Source of the DNA: an uncultured Sphingomonadaceae bacterium
GTDB lineage: Bacteria > Pseudomonadota > Alphaproteobacteria > Sphingomonadales > Sphingomonadaceae
NCBI GenBank assembly: GCA_946480515.1
Contig: CAMLKX010000042.1
Location: 1 to 11,077 of the forward strand
Direction of reading: 5' to 3'
Length of the DNA: 11,077 bases
The translations under genes and the position numbers were made by a program. The notes under the pieces are model-generated. The model was not told the origin of the DNA, made no database searches, and saw only the letters and a list, made by a program, of their open reading frames with translations. Shown piece by piece: positions 6,771-11,077 of this stretch; the stretch's first letter is position 1, and every line of letters begins with the position of its first letter.

Positions 6771-7148
6771 ATGCGATATGTGTTGCTTGCCGCAGTTGCG
6801 TCGCTGGCAGCGATCCCGCTTTCCGTTCAATCTGTTGCGGCCCAGGATTGGGGAGGAGTCACCGTCCATCGGGGAACGCATGGTGGCCACCACGGCGGCT
6901 TCCACCGACATGACCGCAAATTTGATGATTTCCGCGACAGCCGGCGCGATCGCCGCCACCGCGGGGATGATGTCGTGGCCGACGGCTGGGGCTGGTACGG
7001 CTATTCCGACATCAACCGGTCGTGGGACCATGACAGCTTCAACGACTGGTGGCACGAGCGACCGTGGCGCAGCTATCCGCGGTGGATGACCAGCAGTTCG
7101 TGCGACCGGCTGTGGTGGGGCGGCGGAAGCTGGCGCTGCGCCTGGTAA
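6771..7148 (+). CDS. Small exported Trp/His/Asp-rich protein of unknown function
   Basis: A 125-residue protein with a clear signal peptide (MRYVLLAAVASLAAIPL, then SVAA before Q25). The mature part, about 101 residues, is very unusual in composition: 12 tryptophans, 9 histidines and many Asp/Arg residues. An HRGTHGGHHGGFHRHD stretch (33-48) could bind metal ions; a DRK/DSRRDRRHRGDD charged block (48-67) follows. The last third is Trp-rich, with two cysteines (C111, C123) spaced to form a disulfide loop and a terminal CAW. The ATG at 6771 has a strong GAGGAG (6757-6762) at 8-nt spacing, which supports real translation. I do not recognise a characterised family. An envelope or periplasmic role, perhaps metal binding or envelope stress, is inference only. 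It is divergent from the endolysin gene and converges on the DUF3617 gene with a 10-nt gap. Confidence 0.82.
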   Translation: MRYVLLAAVASLAAIPLSVQSVAAQDWGGVTVHRGTHGGHHGGFHRHDRKFDDFRDSRRDRRHRGDDVVADGWGWYGYSDINRSWDHDSFNDWWHERPWRSYPRWMTSSSCDRLWWGGGSWRCAW

Positions 7149-7158
7149 GTTGAGCCGG

Positions 7159-7710
7159 TCAGCTTTTCGCTGACGGGCTGCATCGCCCGATGCGCTTGGC
7201 GTCGACCCGCATCTTCATGACCATCTCCTCGGCCGCAGTCTTGCCCTTGGTGGTTGCGGTCATCGCCATCGTGTAGCGGTCCGGCTCATAGTCGCCGGTC
7301 AGCTCCATCGTCTGCGTGGCCTGCGGGTGCTTGCAGAGCAGCCGGATGTCGACCTTGCCGCTGCCCCACTTAAAGTGCTCGTAGCGGCAATTCTTGTCCG
7401 CTCCGGCGAAGAAATCCTCCCTTGGGCTCTTCGCCTGCTCGGGAGTGAGGCAGGTTTCATGCACCTGGCTCTCCCCAACCGACTGCTTCATCGCGTCGCG
7501 GATCTGCGGCGGCATTCCCGGGGCGGTCATGTCGACCATTGTTACCGTCTGCTGCCATTTGCCCGGATTGACGAAGCTGTCGTCATCGCCGGCCTGACGC
7601 TTCATCTCATTGGCGACCTCGGACACCGACGCATTCGTCATATCCACGTCCGGACCGCGGTCGCAGGCGGCCAGCAGGGCCACCGGCAGCAACAGAATGA
7701 GCTTGTGCAT
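7159..7710 (-). CDS. DUF3617-type putative lipoprotein
   Basis: A 183-residue protein with a lipoprotein signal peptide: MHK, hydrophobic core, and lipobox LLAAC with lipidated Cys16. The remaining sequence resembles DUF3617 proteins. It has a [13 protein letters not shown] strand (49-61), an ETCLTPEQA segment (85-93), then [20 protein letters not shown] (107-126), an [13 protein letters not shown] hairpin (136-148) and a C-terminal [10 protein letters not shown] (168-177). The four cysteines outside the lipobox (87, 108, 126, 177) could form two disulfides. Function of the family is unknown to me. Residue +2 after Cys16 is Asp, which in E. coli retains lipoproteins in the inner membrane; whether this rule applies here is uncertain. 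The ATG at 7710 is preceded by GGGAGGGG at about 6-nt spacing. It is divergent from uvrB (62-bp gap). Confidence 0.86.
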   Translation of the reverse strand: MHKLILLLPVALLAACDRGPDVDMTNASVSEVANEMKRQAGDDDSFVNPGKWQQTVTMVDMTAPGMPPQIRDAMKQSVGESQVHETCLTPEQAKSPREDFFAGADKNCRYEHFKWGSGKVDIRLLCKHPQATQTMELTGDYEPDRYTMAMTATTKGKTAAEEMVMKMRVDAKRIGRCSPSAKS

Positions 7711-7772
7711 CGCGGCCCCTCCCGATTGGCGACGCGTTGCGCCGCTCGCCCGCGTCACCATATGCTCAAACC

Positions 7773-9968
7773 ATGGCGATTCAAATCCGCACCTCGCTGG
7801 CCGAGCCGGAGACCGGCGACGCGTTCGTCCCGCACCGGCCGCAGCGTCCCGACAAGGCCGAGGGCGGACGCAGCTTCGTGCTGAAGTCCGGCTATGAGCC
7901 CGCCGGAGACCAGCCCCAGGCAATCGCCGAGCTGGTCGAGACCGCGCAGCAGGGCGAGAAAAGCCAGGTGCTGCTTGGAGTCACCGGCTCGGGCAAGACG
8001 TTCACCATGGCCAAGGTGATCCAGACGCTGCAGCGGCCGGCACTGGTGCTCGCGCCGAACAAGATCCTCGCCGCCCAGCTCTACGGCGAGTTCAAGAGCT
8101 TCTTCCCCGACAATGCGGTCGAATATTTCGTCAGCTACTACGATTATTACCAGCCGGAAGCCTATGTTCCGCGCACCGACACCTACATCGAGAAGGAAAG
8201 CTCGGTAAACGAGGCGATCGACCGGATGCGCCACTCGGCGACCCGGGCGCTGCTGGAGCGCGACGACGTGATCATCGTCGCATCCGTCTCCTGCCTCTAC
8301 GGCATCGGCTCGGTCGAAACCTATTCGGCGATGGTGTTCAGCCTCAGCAAGGGCGGCAGCGAGGATCAGCGCGAGATCATCCGCAAGCTGGTTGCGTTGC
8401 AGTACAAGCGCAACGACCAGGCGTTCGCGCGCGGCAATTTCCGTGTCCGGGGCGACAATCTGGAGATCTTCCCGTCCCACTATGAGGACACGGCGTGGCG
8501 GATCAGCTTCTTCGGTGACGAGATCGAGCAGATTGTCGAGTTCGACCCGCTGACCGGCAAGACGGTCGCCAGCCTCGACAGCATCAAGGTCTACGCCAAC
8601 TCCCACTATGTCACGCCGGGGCCGACGCTGAAGCAGGCGATGGAGGCGATCCGCCACGAGCTGGCCGAGCGGCTGAAGGAGCTGCACGCGGAAGGCCGGC
8701 TGCTGGAAGCGCAGCGGCTTGAGCAGCGCACCAATTTCGACCTGGAGATGATCGCCGCGACCGGCAGTTGCGCGGGGATCGAGAATTATTCTCGCTTCCT
8801 CACCGGCCGGTTGCCCGGCGAGCCGCCGCCGACCCTGTTCGAATATCTGCCCGACAATGCGCTGCTGTTCGTCGACGAGAGCCACCAGACGGTGCCGCAG
8901 ATCGGAGCGATGGCGCGGGGCGACCACCGGCGGAAGATCACGCTCGCGGAATATGGCTTCCGCCTGCCGAGCTGCATCGACAACCGGCCGCTGCGCTTCA
9001 ACGAGTGGGAGGCGATGCGTCCGCAATCGGTGTTCGTGTCCGCGACGCCGGGTCCGTGGGAGATGAACGAGACCGGCGGCGTCTTTTCGGAACAGGTGAT
9101 CCGCCCGACCGGGCTGATCGATCCGCCGGTCGAGATCAAGCCGGTCGAGGACCAGGTCGACGACCTCGTCCATGAAGCCAAGGAGACGGCGCGCAAGGGC
9201 TACCGCACGCTGGTGACGACGCTGACCAAGCGCATGGCCGAGGACCTCACCGAATATCTGCACGAGGCGGGCCTCAAGGTCCGCTACATGCATTCGGACG
9301 TCGAGACGCTGGAGCGGATCGAGCTGATCCGCGACCTTCGCCTCGGCGTCTATGACGTGCTCGTCGGGATCAACCTGCTGCGCGAAGGGCTCGACATCCC
9401 GGAATGCGGGCTGGTCGCGATCCTCGATGCCGACAAGGAAGGCTTCCTGCGGTCCGAGACCTCGCTGATCCAGACCATCGGCCGCGCCGCCCGCAACATC
9501 GACGGGCGGGTGATCCTCTATGCCGACACGATCACCGGGTCGATCGAGCGGGCGCTCAACGAGACCGGGCGCCGGCGCGAAAAGCAGCTCGAATATAATG
9601 CGCTGCACGGCATCACTCCGGAAAGCGTGAAGCGGCAGGTCAGCGACATCATCGCCCATGTGTCGACCCGCGACGGGGTGGTGATCGGCACCGGCGACGA
9701 GGAGCGGCCGCACCTGGTCGGCCATAATCTGCGCGCTTACATCGAGGACCTCGAGCAGCGGATGCGCAAGGCCGCCGCGGACCTGGAGTTCGAGGAGGCG
9801 GCGCGGCTGCGCGACGAAATCCGCAAGCTGGAAGAGGATGAGCTCGGCATCCCGCACGACCAGCGGACCGTGCCTGCCCGCAGCGGCAATGCGACGGAAG
9901 GGAGGCCCGGCACACGCAAGACGCGCTTCGGCAATACCAGCCGGATGCGGATGGGCGGCCGGCGCTAA
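7773..9968 (+). CDS. uvrB: Excinuclease ABC subunit B (UvrB)
   Basis: UvrB is the damage-verifying helicase-like subunit of nucleotide excision repair; it takes DNA from UvrA and recruits UvrC. The 731-residue protein shows Walker A GVTGSGKT (69-76), the beta-hairpin [12 protein letters not shown] (122-133) that inserts between the strands, FVDESH (366-371), [10 protein letters not shown] (421-430), helicase motif V region [10 protein letters not shown] (535-544), QTIGRAARN (567-575) and the C-terminal UVR motif (about 653-688) that contacts UvrC. It is longer than E. coli UvrB (673): Walker A sits 30 residues later and a basic Arg/Gly/Thr tail of about 40 residues follows the UVR motif. The ATG at 7773 lacks a good Shine-Dalgarno. 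A TTG at 7737 would be in frame but adds residues unlike UvrB. No LexA box was found upstream. Confidence 0.98.
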   Translation: MAIQIRTSLAEPETGDAFVPHRPQRPDKAEGGRSFVLKSGYEPAGDQPQAIAELVETAQQGEKSQVLLGVTGSGKTFTMAKVIQTLQRPALVLAPNKILAAQLYGEFKSFFPDNAVEYFVSYYDYYQPEAYVPRTDTYIEKESSVNEAIDRMRHSATRALLERDDVIIVASVSCLYGIGSVETYSAMVFSLSKGGSEDQREIIRKLVALQYKRNDQAFARGNFRVRGDNLEIFPSHYEDTAWRISFFGDEIEQIVEFDPLTGKTVASLDSIKVYANSHYVTPGPTLKQAMEAIRHELAERLKELHAEGRLLEAQRLEQRTNFDLEMIAATGSCAGIENYSRFLTGRLPGEPPPTLFEYLPDNALLFVDESHQTVPQIGAMARGDHRRKITLAEYGFRLPSCIDNRPLRFNEWEAMRPQSVFVSATPGPWEMNETGGVFSEQVIRPTGLIDPPVEIKPVEDQVDDLVHEAKETARKGYRTLVTTLTKRMAEDLTEYLHEAGLKVRYMHSDVETLERIELIRDLRLGVYDVLVGINLLREGLDIPECGLVAILDADKEGFLRSETSLIQTIGRAARNIDGRVILYADTITGSIERALNETGRRREKQLEYNALHGITPESVKRQVSDIIAHVSTRDGVVIGTGDEERPHLVGHNLRAYIEDLEQRMRKAAADLEFEEAARLRDEIRKLEEDELGIPHDQRTVPARSGNATEGRPGTRKTRFGNTSRMRMGGRR

Positions 9969-10003
9969 CCGGATGCTAACCGCGCCGATGTAGTCAGCGG
10001 CGC

Positions 10004-10273
10004 ATGGCCAGTCCGCTCAAGACCGGGAAGCAGTCCGTCAACCTGTCGGCGCCAGTGCGCGGGTCACGCATCCGCCGCGACCCGCCGCCAGTCGCCAAGA
10101 AGGTCGCGGTGGTCGATCCCGAAGAGCGCGAGACGCGCATGGTCGTGATCGGCGTCGGCACCTTCGCACTCGCGATCATGGTCATCCTCGCTTTCGGCTT
10201 CAGCAGCTGGGGCTGGACCCCAAGCCACTACACCATCCACGTCCAGGACCCGCCAAGGGCTGAGCGGGAGTAG
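10004..10273 (+). CDS. Small single-pass membrane protein of unknown function
   Basis: An 89-residue protein I do not recognise. The first 45 residues are basic and proline-rich (RGSRIRRDPPPVAKK, 19-33). One hydrophobic helix follows (about 47-66), then a short tail (SSWGWTPSHYTIHVQDPP, 67-84). The positive N-terminus suggests N-in, C-out topology. It starts 35 nt after the uvrB stop on the same strand and could be cotranscribed with it. No good Shine-Dalgarno is visible, which lowers confidence; a clear TM helix with positive-inside charge supports it being real. No link to DNA repair is evident. Confidence 0.62.
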   Translation: MASPLKTGKQSVNLSAPVRGSRIRRDPPPVAKKVAVVDPEERETRMVVIGVGTFALAIMVILAFGFSSWGWTPSHYTIHVQDPPRAERE

Positions 10274-10280
10274 CCAAGTC

Positions 10281-10302
10281 GTCATTGCGAGGAGCCGCAG
10301 GC
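10281..10302. repeat. Fragment resembling a dispersed GTCATTGCGAG repeat
   Basis: GTCATTGCGAGGAGCCGCAG and the next two bases resemble one arm of short dispersed intergenic repeats that begin GTCATTGCGAG in many proteobacteria. The expected matching arm (ending GCAATCCAG-like) is not present, so this would be a truncated or diverged copy. It lies between converging genes, the usual place. The copy number in this genome cannot be seen from one window. Confidence 0.4.
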
Positions 10303-10320
10303 CGTCCGGCACTCGCGATC

Positions 10321-10348
10321 TTCGCTGCGCTCGGCGGCTCGCAGCGAA
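10321..10348. other. Perfect 9-bp inverted repeat between converging genes, possible bidirectional terminator
   Basis: TTCGCTGCG (10321-10329) and CGCAGCGAA (10340-10348) pair perfectly around a 10-nt loop. The hairpin sits between the 3' ends of the genes at 10004-10273 and 10376-11041, where a terminator for both would be expected. Neither side carries a T-tract, so intrinsic termination is doubtful. It may instead be part of the neighbouring repeat element. Confidence 0.4.
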
Positions 10349-10365
10349 TGTTCACAATGTTCACA
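10348..10365. repeat. Perfect tandem 9-mer ATGTTCACA x2
   Basis: ATGTTCACA occurs twice in a row without mismatch, and begins at the last base of the adjacent inverted repeat. The GTTC half-sites are 5 nt apart, not the 7 nt of the alphaproteobacterial LexA box (GTTC-N7-GTTC), so it is not a canonical SOS site. It lies 10 nt before the 3' end of the converging gene, an unusual position for an operator. Confidence 0.5.
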
Positions 10366-10375
10366 CTCGCGGGGG

Positions 10376-11041
10376 CTAGTCGACCGGAACGTCGGTGAGC
10401 GCGCCGAGCAGTTGCGGGAAGGCGACCTGCGCCTCGGCCTGGGGATCGGAGACATCGTCGCGGCGGCGCTCCCACGGCGCCGCGAAGCGCTTTGGATCGA
10501 GGCGGGTGAGCAGCCACATCAGCAGCCGTTCGCTCGGCACCCGCTTTTCCCCGATCAGGTCTCCTTGATGATAGACCTGCTCGACCCGGCCATGGATGGC
10601 ACGGTCAAACGCAATCGCCGACAGCCGGCCGACCGCGAGCTGCTGCGCCGCGTCCCAGGCGGCGGCGAAGGCGCGTGAACGCATGCGCAGGCCATAGGCG
10701 CTGCGGGCGGACAGGCCCGCGGACTTGGCGGCGACGTGAACCGTTCCGGTTTCCGCCAGCGCCTCGATGAACAGCCGCTGCCGGTCCGCGCTCCAGCCGC
10801 CGGTCTTGCGGCTCGGCTCCGGGTGGAAGGGCACGACCGAGCCTTCCGGCTTGGGCGCGGGGACGGTGACTTCGTCCGGCAGAACGTCGAGCGGAACGCT
10901 AGTGGGGACGGGCACCTGGCTGAGGCTCAGCCCGCCTTCCTCGGCGCACGCCTCATTCACCTCCTTGACCAGTCGCACCGCGTCTGACCATTCGTGAAAC
11001 TGCTCGACCGTCATATCCCGCCCGCGCGCCCGTCTTGGCAT
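10376..11041 (-). CDS. Helix-turn-helix protein resembling a phage/GTA small terminase subunit
   Basis: A 221-residue protein. The N-terminal part (1-30) is basic, then charged. A Pro/Val-rich linker (43-78) follows. The conserved-looking core is WSADRQRLFIEALAETGTV (83-101) plus HVAAKSAGLSARSAYGLRMR (102-121), a helix-turn-helix in the style of terminase small subunits and related DNA-binding proteins, then FAAAWDAAQQLAVGRLSAIA (125-144). The C-terminal part (about 145-190) ends in LLMWLLTRLDPKRFAAPWERR. I chose the ATG at 11041 because GGAGG sits 5 nt upstream. In-frame ATGs at 11053 and 11056 lack such a site. Related proteins appear common in sphingomonads, often without phage genes, so a housekeeping or regulatory DNA-binding role is also possible. 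No large terminase is visible; the upstream side is cut by the window end. Confidence 0.75.
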   Translation of the reverse strand: MPRRARGRDMTVEQFHEWSDAVRLVKEVNEACAEEGGLSLSQVPVPTSVPLDVLPDEVTVPAPKPEGSVVPFHPEPSRKTGGWSADRQRLFIEALAETGTVHVAAKSAGLSARSAYGLRMRSRAFAAAWDAAQQLAVGRLSAIAFDRAIHGRVEQVYHQGDLIGEKRVPSERLLMWLLTRLDPKRFAAPWERRRDDVSDPQAEAQVAFPQLLGALTDVPVD

Positions 11042-11077
11042 CACCGCCTCCATCATGAGAAGGCGGCGTCCATGAAC

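Noticed and set aside
7755..9857. A 700-codon open frame antisense to uvrB
   Set aside because: It mirrors uvrB almost entirely and its product is low-complexity Arg/Leu/Asp/Val-rich sequence without domains. Strong GC-ending codon bias in uvrB is known to leave long antisense frames open.
10350..10362. GTTC-N5-GTTC as a LexA/SOS box
   Set aside because: The alphaproteobacterial LexA box needs a 7-nt spacing, and the site lies at gene 3' ends.
11053..11077. End of a further minus-strand gene, reading ...FMDAAFS then stop, overlapping the ATGs of the last gene
   Set aside because: Only seven codons plus a stop fall inside the window, too few to support a gene.

Overview
This window looks like chromosomal DNA from a GC-rich alphaproteobacterium, most likely a sphingomonad. 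That assignment is inference. It rests on the yajC-secD-secF order, an HslV with a short WHG propeptide, a gene-transfer-agent-type holin/endolysin pair, a GC-rich UvrB with N- and C-terminal extensions, and several small exported or membrane proteins of a style I associate with Sphingomonadales. No database search was possible.

Layout. Positions 1-2217, minus strand: the Sec accessory operon yajC-secD-secF, with secF cut by the window edge. Positions 2375-2451, plus strand: tRNA-Pro(GGG), followed only 15 nt later by a membrane-anchored DUF2459/TIGR02117-type protein (2467-3168). That gene meets hslU tail to tail with a 13-nt overlap. Positions 3156-5018, minus strand: hslV-hslU, encoding both parts of the HslVU protease. 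Positions 5139-5549, plus strand: an unrecognised small exported protein. Positions 5566-6575, minus strand: a GH108 endolysin followed by a three-TM holin, an isolated lysis cassette of the kind used by Rhodobacter-type gene transfer agents. Positions 6771-7148, plus strand: an exported Trp/His-rich small protein. Positions 7159-7710, minus strand: a DUF3617-type lipoprotein, divergent from uvrB (7773-9968, plus strand). A small one-pass membrane protein follows uvrB. A 102-bp convergent intergenic region then holds a hairpin, a perfect tandem 9-mer and a dispersed-repeat-like sequence. Last is a minus-strand HTH protein resembling phage/GTA small terminase subunits (10376-11041).

Most of the window is housekeeping: protein export, proteolysis, DNA repair and translation. 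The genes most worth attention are the orphan endolysin-holin pair and the terminase-small-subunit-like gene about 4 kb away. Both could be dispersed parts of a gene transfer agent whose capsid genes lie elsewhere, but no capsid, portal, tail or integrase gene is visible here. The two exported small proteins each have a one-mismatch match to the alphaproteobacterial general-stress (EcfG) promoter pattern upstream. I see no CRISPR array, insertion sequence, rRNA or riboswitch. No gap between genes exceeds 300 bases.
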